Of a DNA stretch of 41,752 nucleotides, positions 1 to 9,403 are shown piece by piece. This stretch comes from Lachnospiraceae bacterium (GTDB taxonomy: Bacteria > Bacillota > Clostridia > Lachnospirales > Lachnospiraceae): assembly GCA_028689585.1 (NCBI GenBank), contig JAQVCW010000030.1, positions 1 to 41,752 on the forward strand, in the 5' to 3' direction. Each line of letters begins with the position of its first letter. Position 1 is the stretch's first letter. The notes under the pieces were generated by a model that ran no database searches, was not told the origin of the DNA, and saw only the letters and a program-made list of their open reading frames with translations. A program made the translations under genes and the position numbers.

Positions 1-19
1 ACTAAAGGAGATTAATACA

Positions 20-769
20 ATGGCAAGAAAGAAAATTATCGCTGGAAACTGGAAAATGAACATGACCCCAAGCGAAGCAGTAGCACTGGTAAATACACTG
101 AAACCACTGGTAGCAAACGATGACGTAGATGTAGTATTCTGCGTGCCGGCTATCGATATCATCCCGGTAATGGAAGCTGCAAAAGGCTCCAACATCCAGG
201 TGGGTGCAGAAAATATGTACTACGAAGAGAAAGGTGCTTACACAGGCGAAATCTCTCCGGCTATGCTGACTGATGTTGGTGTAAAATATGTAGTTCTGGG
301 TCATTCTGAGAGAAGACAGTACTTCGCAGAGACCAACGAGACAGTAAATAAAAAAGTTCTGAAAGCATTCGAGCACGGCATCACCCCAATTATGTGCTGT
401 GGTGAGACTCTGGAACAGAGAGAACAGGGCGTGACCATGGACTTTATCCGTCAGCAGGTTAAAGTTGGTATGCTGGGTGTGACCGCAGATCAGGCAAAGA
501 CCGCTGTGATCGCTTACGAACCAATCTGGGCTATCGGAACCGGCAAGACCGCTACTACCGAGCAGGCACAGGAAGTATGCAAAGGCATCCGTGAGTGCGT
601 TGCTGAGATCTATGATGATGCTACCGCAGCAGCAATCCGTATCCAGTATGGCGGTTCTGTAAATGCTAAGACAGCAGCAGATCTGTTTGCTCAGGCAGAC
701 ATCGATGGCGGCCTGGTAGGCGGCGCTGCTCTGAAACCAGATTTCGGACAGATTGTAAACTATAAATAG
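20..769 (+). CDS. tpiA: Triosephosphate isomerase
   Basis: Interconverts dihydroxyacetone phosphate and glyceraldehyde 3-phosphate in cytoplasmic glycolysis. The 249-residue protein has the usual family length and every catalytic landmark: Asn10 and Lys12 in GNWKMN, His95 in GHSERR, Glu167 in [11 protein letters not shown], and the phosphate-binding YGGSV and GGLVGGAAL segments near the C-terminus. An AAAGGAG ribosome site lies about 8 bases before the ATG. In many Firmicutes tpiA sits in a gap-pgk-tpi-gpmI operon. Here gpmI is 16 kb away and eno 24 kb away, so the glycolytic genes are dispersed. The window edge hides what lies upstream. A long hairpin terminator follows the gene. Confidence 0.98.
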   Translation: MARKKIIAGNWKMNMTPSEAVALVNTLKPLVANDDVDVVFCVPAIDIIPVMEAAKGSNIQVGAENMYYEEKGAYTGEISPAMLTDVGVKYVVLGHSERRQYFAETNETVNKKVLKAFEHGITPIMCCGETLEQREQGVTMDFIRQQVKVGMLGVTADQAKTAVIAYEPIWAIGTGKTATTEQAQEVCKGIRECVAEIYDDATAAAIRIQYGGSVNAKTAADLFAQADIDGGLVGGAALKPDFGQIVNYK

Positions 770-813
770 GACGTAATATTTATTCTGAGATATAAGCTAA
801 TATGACGTTAAAG

Positions 814-877
814 CACCGATGGCGATCAGAAAATCAGCTCACAGAGCCGATTCTTCAATCGCTATCGGTGTTTTTTT
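814..877 (+). terminator. Rho-independent terminator after tpiA
   Basis: A long hairpin pairs CACCGATGGCGAT (814-826) with ATCGCTATCGGTG (858-870). The pairing continues inward through an imperfect stem that closes on GCTC-ACA-GAGC. Seven T residues follow directly. It should end the tpiA transcript. Confidence 0.9.
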
Positions 878-931
878 GGTATGCTATCTGGTTCGTTTTT
901 GTGTTTTGCAAGATCTGCCGGATTCGAAAAT

Positions 932-1212
932 CAGTTGCAGTTCAGCCTTTTACTTGACGCACAGCTTCCGGGCGGCTGCCCCAGGTATGCCGCAGGTGCA
1001 TTTGCAGAAAGACTAAGCATCTTGGGTTCCACAAGATGTTCCATAGGAATTGGGAGTCATTTGTTTGAACCGAAGGTGAGTTATGGCTCCCAATTCCTGC
1101 TTTTGGAACACCTTGCGGAAGCCTTAGATGCTCTTGGCTTTCGAAACAGCACAGGCGGCATACCTGGGGCAGCCGCCCGGAAAGCGTCCTCATTCCAATG
1201 CTGAACGGTAAC
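932..1212 (-). repeat. Family A interspersed hairpin repeat, copy A1 (inverted relative to A2 and A3)
   Basis: This fills most of the 509-bp gap between tpiA and the sensor kinase. It is an imperfect inverted repeat with arms of about 130 bp. The outer arms share GGCTGCCCCAGGTATGC with its complement, and the inner stem is AGGAATTGGGAG with its complement around a short loop near 1061-1085. Copies A2 and A3 carry the same element in the opposite orientation. Both ends resemble GCTGAACnGnAACnnA. Short reading frames on both strands here are by-products of the palindrome. No transposase is present, so a non-autonomous (MITE- or REP-like) element is the likeliest class. Confidence 0.85.
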
Positions 1213-1220
1213 AAAAATCA

Positions 1221-1249
1221 TTGGAAAATACCGCATATCGTTGTATAAT
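1221..1249 (+). promoter_or_regulatory. Sigma-A type promoter for the hybrid sensor kinase
   Basis: A -35 box TTGGAA (1221-1226) and a -10 box TATAAT (1244-1249) are separated by 17 bp. It lies directly after repeat A1 and about 30 bp before the first possible start codon of the kinase. Confidence 0.75.
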
Positions 1250-1278
1250 AAAGAAAAGTCTGTTTTGCTCTAAAATAT

Positions 1279-4200
1279 ATGCTGTCTCAGAAAGTGAGAA
1301 TACTTATGGATATGAGATATAACAGTGCAGAAGAACTGCTGGACACTTTAGTGCGTTCTTATTATGAGGAACGTGATGTGGAGGCTACCCTTTCCTGTGT
1401 CACAGATGATATTGAATGGATAGGGACGGAAAACGATGACAGTGCCAGCGGGAAAGAGGAACTGAGGAAATTACTGGAAGCAGATATGGATGCATTTCCG
1501 GCTTCCTTTGAAATAGAATTCGATTCGTTTAAAACGCAGAAACTAGGTTCTGAGGTCGAGATCATTACGGTGACGGGAAAGCAGATTGCTGTCTCCGGCG
1601 TGGTCTGTGGTTTTTCTATCAGGGGGATGGCCTGCTGTGTGAAAACGGAAAAAGGATGGCTTGTCAGCAGCGTACATACTTCCGTCCCTAATTCTGAGCT
1701 GGAAAAATACAGCCTGAAAAAAGAGCTGGACGAAAACCGGAAAAAAGAGCAGGTCCTGATGGCGGGGATCCCGGGAGGCGTTGCCATCTATCGTTTGAAA
1801 AAAGACGGTAGGGTCACTGCAGATTATGTGTCGGAAAGCTTTGCGAAGATGTGCGGGTACACTGCAGAAGAATTTCTGGACTATCTGCGGGAGGACAGCA
1901 CCATAAATCTGGTGCCGGAGGATATTCCGGAGGTACTGAGATGCCTGGATGAGAGCCTGAAAAATGACACACCGTTAAATGTCATGTATCGTATCTACAA
2001 AAAAGATAAAACGCCTATTTTGATCCGCCTGGATGCAAATACAATTCAGCCAGATCAGTTAAAAGAGGATGAAGTGGCCGTATTATATGCGGTGCATACC
2101 CTTGTGAGCGATGCAACAAAGAAAATCATGGATGAGCAGCATCAACTGAAAAATCTGGTTGATGAGGTACCGGCCGGGCTTGGCATTTTTGAGGTGACGG
2201 AGGGGAAGATTGTTCAGGTCTACATGAATGAAGCTTTCTATACCATGCTTGGAATTACCAAAAAAGACAGAAGAGTATACTTTGATGAAAATGTCATGTC
2301 TGCGATTCATCCGGAGGGTGTTCAGAAGATTCATAACGGCATTAAAAATCTTTTCTCGGGAGAGCAGAGGACAGAAGTGGACTACCGGCTGAAAAAACGG
2401 GACGGGACCTGGTTCTGGGTACATTTAAGCGCATATGTAGTGGAACGCAGAGAGAACTTTCTTCGGATTTATGCGGTTTTTTCGGATTATAACCGGATCA
2501 AGGAAGCAGAGCAGAACTCCCTGATTGAGCAGCAGAGATTTCAGACGGTAGCAGATGAGATGAATGCGGCTGTATTTGAATGGAAACTGAAAGACGGTAG
2601 TTTTTATAACTCAAATTCATACCGAAATTATGCCCTCAGCAGAGTGAGTTCGGACGATATTCTGCACAACAGAGGACCAGCAGATATGGTGCATCCGGAT
2701 GACCAGAATAAAATGCAGGAATTTTTTGAGGGAACCAATTCCGGCAATCCGCGTGTGGAGGTTACCCTTCGTTTAAAGATGACAGACGGGGGCTACCGCT
2801 GGTGCCGGCTGATCGGTCTGTTTTACCGGGATGAAGATGACAGACTGGATCGGGTTATCGGCATTATCATTGATGTGAATAAGGAACAGGAAGAAAATTA
2901 CAGACTGCAGAAGCTGTTGGATGAAATTCCGGGCGGCATCGGAAGATACGATTACTGCAATGGAATTTTAAGCCTTACTTATTTAAATGATGCATATTAT
3001 AAAATGCTTGAAATAGAGTGCAAAGAAAGAGGAAGATATTATGGCACGGATGCCCTCGCGGCTATTCATCCGGATGACAAAAATAACACAATCAAAATTT
3101 TAGACCGCCTGGCATCCGGAGAAAATTATGCGAATATCTATCAGCGAGTCAGGAACGGCAAAGGAAAATGGATCTGGATGAAATATTCTACTGCTGTAAC
3201 GGGAAGAGAGAATGGTCATACCCGAATGATCATAACGATTACAGATTGTGATGAACTGATACGGACACAGGAGCTTCTTCAGACCAGATATGAGGATCAG
3301 CTCCGTTATGCCCGGATGCTGGCTTCGGATTCGGTTGCTTCCTCTATGGTAAATCTGTCCAGGCAGACCATATCCCTGCAAAATACGGAGAATGACAGTA
3401 TTATGGAGGTTTTAATGCAGCAGACTCCGCAGCAGGGCTTTGAAGCGATGTATCACTGGATTCCGGATGAAGAGATCCGGAAAGAATATGCTGCTATATT
3501 TAATACTTCTGCGATTATTGAGGATTTTGAGAAAGGCATCACCCATAAGAGCATCCGGCATCCATACGGAAATTTTGAATGCTGGTATGAGTCCATCTAT
3601 GATGCGCTTCGGAATCCGAAAACGAATGACCTTGAGGTCTACTGTATTGCCAGAGACGTTTCACAGGATATCCTGCAAAATGATATTAATCAAAGAATTA
3701 TGACACATTCCTATGATGAGGTGCTGCTGATCAATCCGGTTACAGGGGAACCAAAGGTTCTGATTGAAAATGGCCGGAGCCTTGTTTACGCGGAACAGGA
3801 GAAGGCGGGAGATTTTAGCAAAGGGCTCGAAAATTACATTATGAAATATTCGGCTGATGAAAAACCGGAAAAGACAGCGGAAGCGATGGGACTCAAAGCG
3901 GTGCAGCGTGCCCTTCAGGAGCAGGAAACCTATACGATATCCTATTCTATTTACAATCAGGAGAACAAGCTGCTGCACAGAAGAGCATCGTTCTCCTATC
4001 TGAACAAATATAAAACAAAGTTCCTGTGCGTGGTTCAGGATATTACCGGCGCTTTTGAAAAAGAAATGCATCAGCGTCAGGAGCTCCGTCAGGCTCTGGC
4101 AGAGGCGGAGAAGGCAAGTCAGGCAAAGGTGGATTTCTATTCCCGCATGAGCCATGATATGCGGACTCCGATGAACGGAATTCTGGGTATGGCATCTCTG

Positions 4201-5298
4201 GCGGAGCATGAAAATGACAGTAATGTCCTGAAGGAAAATATAAAGAAAATTGAAGAATCCGGACAATACCTGCTCAGCTTGATCAATGATACACTGGATC
4301 TTCAGCGGATCGAAAGCGGAAAAATGTTTCTTGAGCATCAGATCGTCAATGCCATGGATGTGGTGGAAAACATCCTGGATATGGTACGTCCGACGGCAAA
4401 GGCGAAGGGCATCAATCTGAAATTCAATTCCGGCAATGTGGACAGGGCATGGTATATTCGAGTGGATGCCCTGCGTCTGAAGCAGATCTTTGTCAATCTG
4501 TTATCGAATGCGGTGAAATTCACGCCGGATGGCGGCACGGTAGAGCTGGAATTCAAGCTCCTTTACAGAGAGGACATGATAAGCCATGATGTTCTGTATG
4601 TACGGGATACCGGTGTGGGGATGAGTGAAGAATTCCTGAAAAACAGAATCTTCAAACCCTTCTCACAGGAAAGCAATGAGGTGTCCACACAGTATGCCGG
4701 ATCCGGACTGGGATTATCGATTGCAAAGAGCCTGGTTGAACTGATGGGCGGAAGAATTGAAGTGGAAAGTGAACTTGGGGTTGGAACCTGCTTTTCGGTT
4801 TATATTGACTTTGAACAAGTCGATGAAGCGGAAGTGGAAAGAACCTTTCAAAAACAGAAACTGAAAAATATCGATATGACTCGTGAACTGCAGGGGAAAA
4901 ATCTTCTCATGGCAGAAGATCATCCGCTCAATGCAGAGATAGCAAAAAAACTTCTGGAAAAAGCCGGGTGCAGTGTGACCTGGGTGAAGAATGGATATGA
5001 ATGTGTGAAGAAGCTGGCCGATGCAAAACAAGGGACCTATGATGCTGTTCTTATGGATATCCGAATGCCGGTTATGGATGGCCTGCAGGCAGCACAGGCT
5101 ATTCGGGCATTTCCGCAAAAGTGGTTAAATACGATTCCGGTCATAGCCATGACGGCAAATGCATATTCCGACGATATCACAAAGTGCCTGGCAGCAGGAA
5201 TGAATGCGCATATAGCAAAACCAATTGATCCTCAAAAATTATACGAGACATTGATCAATATCCTCATTAAAAAAATGGACATGCCAGATTACAGATAA
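1279..5298 (+). CDS. Multi-PAS hybrid sensor histidine kinase/response regulator with N-terminal SnoaL-like domain
   Basis: A 1339-residue signalling protein with no membrane segment, so probably a cytoplasmic sensor. In order: a SnoaL/NTF2-like domain (about 8-130), five or six PAS-type modules (about 150-925, with recurring IHPDD/VHPDD and DGxxRW patterns), HisKA with phospho-acceptor His959 in SHDMRTP, a HATPase domain with NLLSNAVKF, DTGVGM and GSGLGLSI, and a C-terminal receiver with Asp1260 in LMDIRMPVMDG and a Lys in AKPID. It has no DNA-binding output domain, so the phosphate must pass to an unseen partner or the receiver must tune the kinase. ATG 1279 has no clear ribosome site. ATG 1306 has a weak GTGAG in front and may be the true start. 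The ligand is unknown. Confidence 0.9.
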   Translation: MLSQKVRILMDMRYNSAEELLDTLVRSYYEERDVEATLSCVTDDIEWIGTENDDSASGKEELRKLLEADMDAFPASFEIEFDSFKTQKLGSEVEIITVTGKQIAVSGVVCGFSIRGMACCVKTEKGWLVSSVHTSVPNSELEKYSLKKELDENRKKEQVLMAGIPGGVAIYRLKKDGRVTADYVSESFAKMCGYTAEEFLDYLREDSTINLVPEDIPEVLRCLDESLKNDTPLNVMYRIYKKDKTPILIRLDANTIQPDQLKEDEVAVLYAVHTLVSDATKKIMDEQHQLKNLVDEVPAGLGIFEVTEGKIVQVYMNEAFYTMLGITKKDRRVYFDENVMSAIHPEGVQKIHNGIKNLFSGEQRTEVDYRLKKRDGTWFWVHLSAYVVERRENFLRIYAVFSDYNRIKEAEQNSLIEQQRFQTVADEMNAAVFEWKLKDGSFYNSNSYRNYALSRVSSDDILHNRGPADMVHPDDQNKMQEFFEGTNSGNPRVEVTLRLKMTDGGYRWCRLIGLFYRDEDDRLDRVIGIIIDVNKEQEENYRLQKLLDEIPGGIGRYDYCNGILSLTYLNDAYYKMLEIECKERGRYYGTDALAAIHPDDKNNTIKILDRLASGENYANIYQRVRNGKGKWIWMKYSTAVTGRENGHTRMIITITDCDELIRTQELLQTRYEDQLRYARMLASDSVASSMVNLSRQTISLQNTENDSIMEVLMQQTPQQGFEAMYHWIPDEEIRKEYAAIFNTSAIIEDFEKGITHKSIRHPYGNFECWYESIYDALRNPKTNDLEVYCIARDVSQDILQNDINQRIMTHSYDEVLLINPVTGEPKVLIENGRSLVYAEQEKAGDFSKGLENYIMKYSADEKPEKTAEAMGLKAVQRALQEQETYTISYSIYNQENKLLHRRASFSYLNKYKTKFLCVVQDITGAFEKEMHQRQELRQALAEAEKASQAKVDFYSRMSHDMRTPMNGILGMASLAEHENDSNVLKENIKKIEESGQYLLSLINDTLDLQRIESGKMFLEHQIVNAMDVVENILDMVRPTAKAKGINLKFNSGNVDRAWYIRVDALRLKQIFVNLLSNAVKFTPDGGTVELEFKLLYREDMISHDVLYVRDTGVGMSEEFLKNRIFKPFSQESNEVSTQYAGSGLGLSIAKSLVELMGGRIEVESELGVGTCFSVYIDFEQVDEAEVERTFQKQKLKNIDMTRELQGKNLLMAEDHPLNAEIAKKLLEKAGCSVTWVKNGYECVKKLADAKQGTYDAVLMDIRMPVMDGLQAAQAIRAFPQKWLNTIPVIAMTANAYSDDITKCLAAGMNAHIAKPIDPQKLYETLINILIKKMDMPDYR

Positions 5299-5327
5299 TA
5301 GATAAAAAGAACAGGAGATATCGGAGC

Positions 5328-6635
5328 ATGACGGAAAAATTATACGACACAGATGTATACTGCAGAGAATTTGACGCAAGGGTAATGGATTGCAGTGGGG
5401 GAAAGGACGGCTGGGAAATCATTCTGGACCGCAGTGCATTTTATCCGGAGGGCGGAGGCCAGCCGGGAGACCGGGGCAGTCTGATGCCTGTAAAGAAAGC
5501 AGGGCAGGCGGAGGAAGCAGATCGGTCAGAAGAGAATGGCCGGATAGCTGAGGCGGATCCGACGGCAGGAGCCGGCCGGATAGCTGAGGCAAATCCGACG
5601 GCAGGAACCGGACGGATAGCTGAGGCAAATCCGACAGCAGGAGCCAGTCGGATTACGGTAACGGATACTCACGAAAGGGAGGGGAGCATCGTTCTTTATA
5701 CCGACCATCCGCTGGAGCCGGGAACGGCGGTCCGGGGATTTGTGGACTGGGATTACCGTTTTGATCTGATGCAGAATCATTCCGGAGAGCATATTGTCAG
5801 CGGGCTGATTCATGAAACCTATGGCTATAATAATGTGGGATTTCATATGGGAAGCGATATGCTGACGGTGGATCTGGATGGTGAATTTTCATTTGAGGAG
5901 ATGCAGGAAATTGAGCGGCGTGCGAACCGGATCGTATGGGAAAATCAAAGTACCGGAATCCGGATCTATTCGGAAGAAGAAGTGAAGTCAGTGGAATACC
6001 GAAGTAAAAAAGAACTGCATGGAGAAGTCCGCATTGTGACCTTTCCGGGGGCGGATACCTGCGCCTGCTGCGGAACTCATGTGAGCCATGCAGGAGAGAT
6101 TGGACTGATCAAACTGATCTCTCTGGAAAAATTTAAGGGTGGCGTGCGCATGGGAATGCTGTGCGGCCGCAGAGCCATGGAATACATGAATACAATATGG
6201 GAACAGAATCATCAGATTTCAATGGCTCTTTCCGCAAAGCCATTTCAGACGGCGGATGCAGTCCGGAGACTGAAGGAATCGGATGCTGCAAATACTTATC
6301 GGCTGAACGCCATGGAAAATCAGATGTTTGAAGCAAAAGCAGAGAGCCTGAAGGGTGCGGGCAGCGTTCTTTTGATCGAGAAAGCCATGTCTGCCGACAG
6401 TGTGCGCAGGCTGGCAGTTGCCGTCATGGAGACATGCTGCGGCCGCTGTGCAGTATTCGCAGGGGATGATGAGAATGGATATAAATATGCAGTGGGAGAA
6501 AAAGACGGAGATGTCCGGGAACTTGTGAAAAAGATCAATGCCGGCCTGAATGGAAGAGGCGGCGGAAAGCCATTTTTCGCCCAGGGAAGCATCGTTTCAT
6601 CGGAAAAGGAGATAAGGGAATTTTTTGACTTTTAA
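5328..6635 (+). CDS. AlaX-type alanyl-tRNA editing protein with DHHA1-like C-terminus
   Basis: A stand-alone homologue of the alanyl-tRNA synthetase editing domain, which in this family deacylates mischarged Ser- or Gly-tRNA(Ala). The 435-residue protein shows the zinc and catalytic pattern: HSGEH in the tRNA_SAD region, then CACCGTH. The C-terminal third (about 290-435) looks like a DHHA1 domain with a glycine-rich NGRGGGKP motif, matching the long AlaX class. An ATG with AGGAG upstream follows the kinase stop by 29 bp, suggesting co-transcription. Odd feature: the loop after GGGQPGDRG is expanded by three 12-residue repeats (residues 72-107, RIAEANPTAGTG type) encoded by a 36-bp minisatellite. 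Confidence 0.9.
   Translation: MTEKLYDTDVYCREFDARVMDCSGGKDGWEIILDRSAFYPEGGGQPGDRGSLMPVKKAGQAEEADRSEENGRIAEADPTAGAGRIAEANPTAGTGRIAEANPTAGASRITVTDTHEREGSIVLYTDHPLEPGTAVRGFVDWDYRFDLMQNHSGEHIVSGLIHETYGYNNVGFHMGSDMLTVDLDGEFSFEEMQEIERRANRIVWENQSTGIRIYSEEEVKSVEYRSKKELHGEVRIVTFPGADTCACCGTHVSHAGEIGLIKLISLEKFKGGVRMGMLCGRRAMEYMNTIWEQNHQISMALSAKPFQTADAVRRLKESDAANTYRLNAMENQMFEAKAESLKGAGSVLLIEKAMSADSVRRLAVAVMETCCGRCAVFAGDDENGYKYAVGEKDGDVRELVKKINAGLNGRGGGKPFFAQGSIVSSEKEIREFFDF
5541..5648 (+). repeat. In-frame 36-bp tandem repeat (x3) in the alanyl-tRNA editing gene
   Basis: Units at 5541-5576, 5577-5612 and 5613-5648 differ by only a few bases, and a partial fourth unit begins at 5649. Each encodes a 12-residue Ala/Glu/Thr/Gly block. 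The period is a multiple of three, so copy-number change would keep the frame. Confidence 0.93.
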
Positions 6636-6660
6636 TAAGTGGCTGGAACAGAAAAAAAGC

Positions 6661-6689
6661 TTGCATTTTTTTAGGGATTGGTATAGTAT
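6661..6689 (+). promoter_or_regulatory. Possible promoter for the amino-acid transporter operon
   Basis: TTGCAT (6661-6666) and TAGTAT (6684-6689) are 17 bp apart in the 263-bp gap after the tRNA-editing gene. The boxes are imperfect. A transcript from here would carry a leader of about 200 nt that includes repeat B1. Confidence 0.45.
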
Positions 6690-6795
6690 AAAATGCATAA
6701 ATATTCACGGGCTTTTGATGAAATTTGATTTTCCAAGGGAGGATGCCATGTGGGAATGGCTGATTTCAGGGAAGAGAAGTCAACAAATCAGCATA

Positions 6796-6891
6796 TTAGG
6801 TTGTGTCAGGTTTTGTATGAAAACTTGACATGCAGCGTCAGCTCATTTGCCAAAGGCAAATTTAAAATGGGCTGATGTTCTAGCAGGAGGA
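6796..6891 (+). repeat. Family B structured leader repeat, copy B1
   Basis: This ~95-nt element is about 79% identical over 80 ungapped bases to the leader of the response regulator gene at 31.55 kb (copy B2). It folds into two hairpins: TGTCAGGTTTT with AAAACTTGACA (about 6804-6829), and ATTTGCC-AAA-GGCAAAT (about 6845-6861) enclosed by TCAGCTC with GGGCTGA. Its 3' end supplies the AGGAGG ribosome site of the transporter binding-protein gene. It could be a cis-acting RNA or a mobile repeat captured as a leader. Confidence 0.75.
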
Positions 6892-6898
6892 GATTAAA

Positions 6899-7723
6899 AT
6901 GAAGAAAATAATCAGCAGTATTGCAGCGTTGGCTGCGGGCATCTGTCTCATATCAGGTATGTCTTGTGCAGCAGAAGAACAGAGCGCACTGGACCGAATC
7001 ATGGAGAAGGGTAAACTGGTAGTCGCTACGGATGCAGCATGGCCGCCATTTGAGTATATGGAAGGGGAAAATGTAGTCGGTGTGGATATTGATATCGCAC
7101 AGCAGATTGCAGACAGCCTTGGCGTAGAACTGGAAGTGACAAATGTTGCCTTTGATTCTCTGTCCATGTATCTGGAAAATGGAGAAGCAGATCTGGCACT
7201 GGCGGCGATTACGGTGACAGAGGAGCGTGCAGACGCAATGGAATTCTCAGATCCGTATTGTGATGCATATCAGTATATCATCGTAAAGGATGATGACGAG
7301 ACGGTAAAGACCATCGATGATCTGGCCGGATATACGATTGGAGTTCATCTGGGAACCACGGGTGATTTCCTGGCATCGGATGAAGTGAATATGGGCGTTC
7401 TGGCGGGCAGCGGAGCTTCTGTACAGCAGTACAAGGATCTGACTATCGCAGCCATGGGGCTGAATGCGGGTGACGTACAGGCTATCGTATGTGATAAGCT
7501 GCTGGCGGAAAACCTCTGCACGATCAATGAAGGATTGAAGTGCTTTGAAGCAGTTTATGCAGATGGAAGTTCTACTCTGGAGCAGTATGCAGCAGCGGCA
7601 GCAAAAGGTGAAACCGAACTGATTGAAAAAGTGAATGAAGTGATTACTCCGCTGAAAGAGGATGGAACGATCGACGGTTACATTCTGGCTCAGAGTGAGA
7701 AAGCAGCAGCGCTGAGCGAATAG
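6899..7723 (+). CDS. Polar amino-acid ABC transporter, substrate-binding protein
   Basis: Extracytoplasmic solute receptor of the SBP_bac_3 family (274 residues). The N-terminus is a signal peptide (MKK, then a hydrophobic stretch to about residue 23). LISGMSC gives a lipobox-like cysteine, so it is likely membrane-anchored outside the cell, although Met at -2 is not ideal. The mature part shows family signatures: GKLVVATDAAWPPFEY, a GVDIDIAQQIA segment and a TIDDLAGYTIGVHLGTTGD hinge region. The acidic and aromatic pocket suits a polar or cationic amino acid, but the ligand cannot be read from sequence. An AGGAGG site supplied by repeat B1 lies 6 bases before the ATG. Permease and ATPase genes follow. 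Confidence 0.93.
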   Translation: MKKIISSIAALAAGICLISGMSCAAEEQSALDRIMEKGKLVVATDAAWPPFEYMEGENVVGVDIDIAQQIADSLGVELEVTNVAFDSLSMYLENGEADLALAAITVTEERADAMEFSDPYCDAYQYIIVKDDDETVKTIDDLAGYTIGVHLGTTGDFLASDEVNMGVLAGSGASVQQYKDLTIAAMGLNAGDVQAIVCDKLLAENLCTINEGLKCFEAVYADGSSTLEQYAAAAAKGETELIEKVNEVITPLKEDGTIDGYILAQSEKAAALSE

Positions 7724-7750
7724 AACGATATTTTTACGACAGGATGAAAG

Positions 7751-7782
7751 ATGGCGGGCGGAAACATTCCACCGCTATTTTT
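7751..7782 (+). terminator. Hairpin with T-run between binding-protein and permease genes
   Basis: ATGGCGG and GGAA pair with TTCC and CCGCTAT around an ACA loop, followed by five T residues. In a transporter operon such an internal weak terminator would reduce permease and ATPase expression relative to the binding protein. Confidence 0.65.
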
Positions 7783-7860
7783 CTGTCTGTATATGCTGCG
7801 CCGGTTTTGAGCAGGGAGCGGATTGTAAATATCCGCTTTGACTAAGAAAGGAATGAGTGA

Positions 7861-8601
7861 ATGGGCTGGATCGATAGTTTTATGGCTGATTTTAACAAGA
7901 CATTTATCGTAGATGACAGATATAAGGTCTTCTTGACGGGTTTTAAAAACACAATTACAATTACACTGATCTCGCTGCTGGTGGGCCTGGCGGCAGGTAT
8001 TCTGATTGCAATTCTGCGTTACGGTTTTGCTCAGATGAAAAAAAGGAAAACAGTGACATTCGGGCAGAAGGTTATTTTTGCGGTCTGCTGGATCGTGGAT
8101 AAGATTCTGGCGCTGTATGTGGCAGTGATGAGAGGAGTACCGCTGGTAGTTCAGCTTCTGATCATGGCTTTTGTAGTCATGGCAGGTTTTCCGAACAAAC
8201 TCATGGTATGCTGTATTGCCATGGGATTAAACTCGGCAGCGTATGTGTCAGAGGTAGTGAGGGGCGGCATCAATGCTGTTGATGCAGGCCAGATGGAAGC
8301 AGGACGTTCTCTGGGACTGGGGGCTGCGGATACGATTCTCTATATTATTCTGCCCCAGGCATTCAAGTCTGCTCTGCCGGCACTCTGTAATGAGGGAATT
8401 GCCGTTTTGAAGGAGAGCTCTATCGTGGGTTATATCGCTATCGTGGATCTGACCAGAGCATCGGATCTGGTGCGGAGCCGGACGATGGCGCCTATGATGC
8501 CTCTGCTGTTTATTGCACTTGTGTATTTTGTCTGTGTCATGCTCCTGTCCTGGGGCGTCAGCATTTTAGAAAGGAGGCTGAAGCAGGGTGATCGAGGTTA
8601 A
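7861..8601 (+). CDS. Polar amino-acid ABC transporter, permease
   Basis: Inner-membrane permease of the HisM/GlnP type (246 residues). Hydrophobic spans are visible around residues 22-45, 75-100, 105-125 and 215-240. The EAA loop reads [23 protein letters not shown], the surface that contacts the ATPase. An insertion of about 25 residues rich in Lys/Arg follows the first helix. It most likely works as a homodimer, as only one permease gene is present. It lies 137 bp after the binding-protein gene, beyond a weak terminator, and overlaps the ATPase start by 14 bp. Confidence 0.94.
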   Translation: MGWIDSFMADFNKTFIVDDRYKVFLTGFKNTITITLISLLVGLAAGILIAILRYGFAQMKKRKTVTFGQKVIFAVCWIVDKILALYVAVMRGVPLVVQLLIMAFVVMAGFPNKLMVCCIAMGLNSAAYVSEVVRGGINAVDAGQMEAGRSLGLGAADTILYIILPQAFKSALPALCNEGIAVLKESSIVGYIAIVDLTRASDLVRSRTMAPMMPLLFIALVYFVCVMLLSWGVSILERRLKQGDRG

Positions 8602-9310
8602 AGGATTAAAAAAAGATTTTGAAGATCTGAAGGTCTTGAATGGAATTGATTATAAAATAGAGCAGGGCGAAAAAATTGTGATCATTGGGCCAAGCGGTTC
8701 CGGAAAAAGCACATTTTTGCGCTGTCTGAATCTGCTGGAGGAGCCTACGGGGGGCTCTGTCTGGATGGAAGACGTGGATATCACGGATCCAAGAAATGAT
8801 ATTAATAAAATGCGCCAGAAAATGGGAATGGTTTTCCAGCATTTTAATTTATTCCCCCATATGACGGTGCTGGATAATATTACCTTTGCTCCGGTAAAGC
8901 TGAAGCTGCAGTCTAAGACAGAGGCCCGTGAGAATGCTATGCGGCTTCTAAATAGGATTGGTCTGGAGGACAAAGCGGGAGAATATCCAAACAAGCTGTC
9001 CGGCGGTCAGAAGCAGCGTATCGCTATTGTGCGTGCCCTCGCCATGAATCCGGAAGTGATGCTGTTCGATGAACCCACCTCTGCGCTGGATCCGGAGATG
9101 GTAGGCGAAGTGCTGGATTTGATCCGTGAGCTGGCTGCGGAAGGCATGACCATGGTGATCGTGACTCACGAAATGGGCTTTGCAAAAGAGGTGGCCACCA
9201 AGGTTCTGTTTATTGATGAAGGTATCATCAAAGAAGAAAACACACCGGCAGAATTTTTTGATCATCCGCAGAATCCGCGGCTGCAGGAATTTTTATCGAA
9301 GGTACTGTAG
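8588..9310 (+). CDS. Polar amino-acid ABC transporter, ATP-binding protein
   Basis: Cytoplasmic ATPase of the GlnQ/HisP class (240 residues). Walker A is GPSGSGKST, the Q-loop region reads [17 protein letters not shown], the ABC signature is LSGGQKQR, Walker B is [14 protein letters not shown], and the switch His is in VTHEMGFA. The start codon is GTG, inside the last codons of the permease gene, which implies translational coupling. A nearby AAGCAGG serves as a modest ribosome site. It energises uptake through the preceding permease. Confidence 0.96.
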   Translation: MIEVKGLKKDFEDLKVLNGIDYKIEQGEKIVIIGPSGSGKSTFLRCLNLLEEPTGGSVWMEDVDITDPRNDINKMRQKMGMVFQHFNLFPHMTVLDNITFAPVKLKLQSKTEARENAMRLLNRIGLEDKAGEYPNKLSGGQKQRIAIVRALAMNPEVMLFDEPTSALDPEMVGEVLDLIRELAAEGMTMVIVTHEMGFAKEVATKVLFIDEGIIKEENTPAEFFDHPQNPRLQEFLSKVL

Positions 9311-9403
9311 GACCCTGCCTGGTATTGCTCGCAGCAGGTTCGTCAGGCGTACCTGAATTCATCAGATTTAAAATAAAAAGTAAAAAGATTAGGAGAGAAT
9401 AAT

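Noticed and set aside
819-1214. Overlapping reading frames on both strands after tpiA
   Set aside because: They lie within the terminator hairpin and repeat A1. Similar peptides arise from A2 and A3, as expected for translated palindromes. No ribosome sites.
6625-6828. 67-codon plus-strand frame after the tRNA-editing gene
   Set aside because: It overlaps the end of the editing gene, has no ribosome site, includes the likely promoter and runs into repeat B1.
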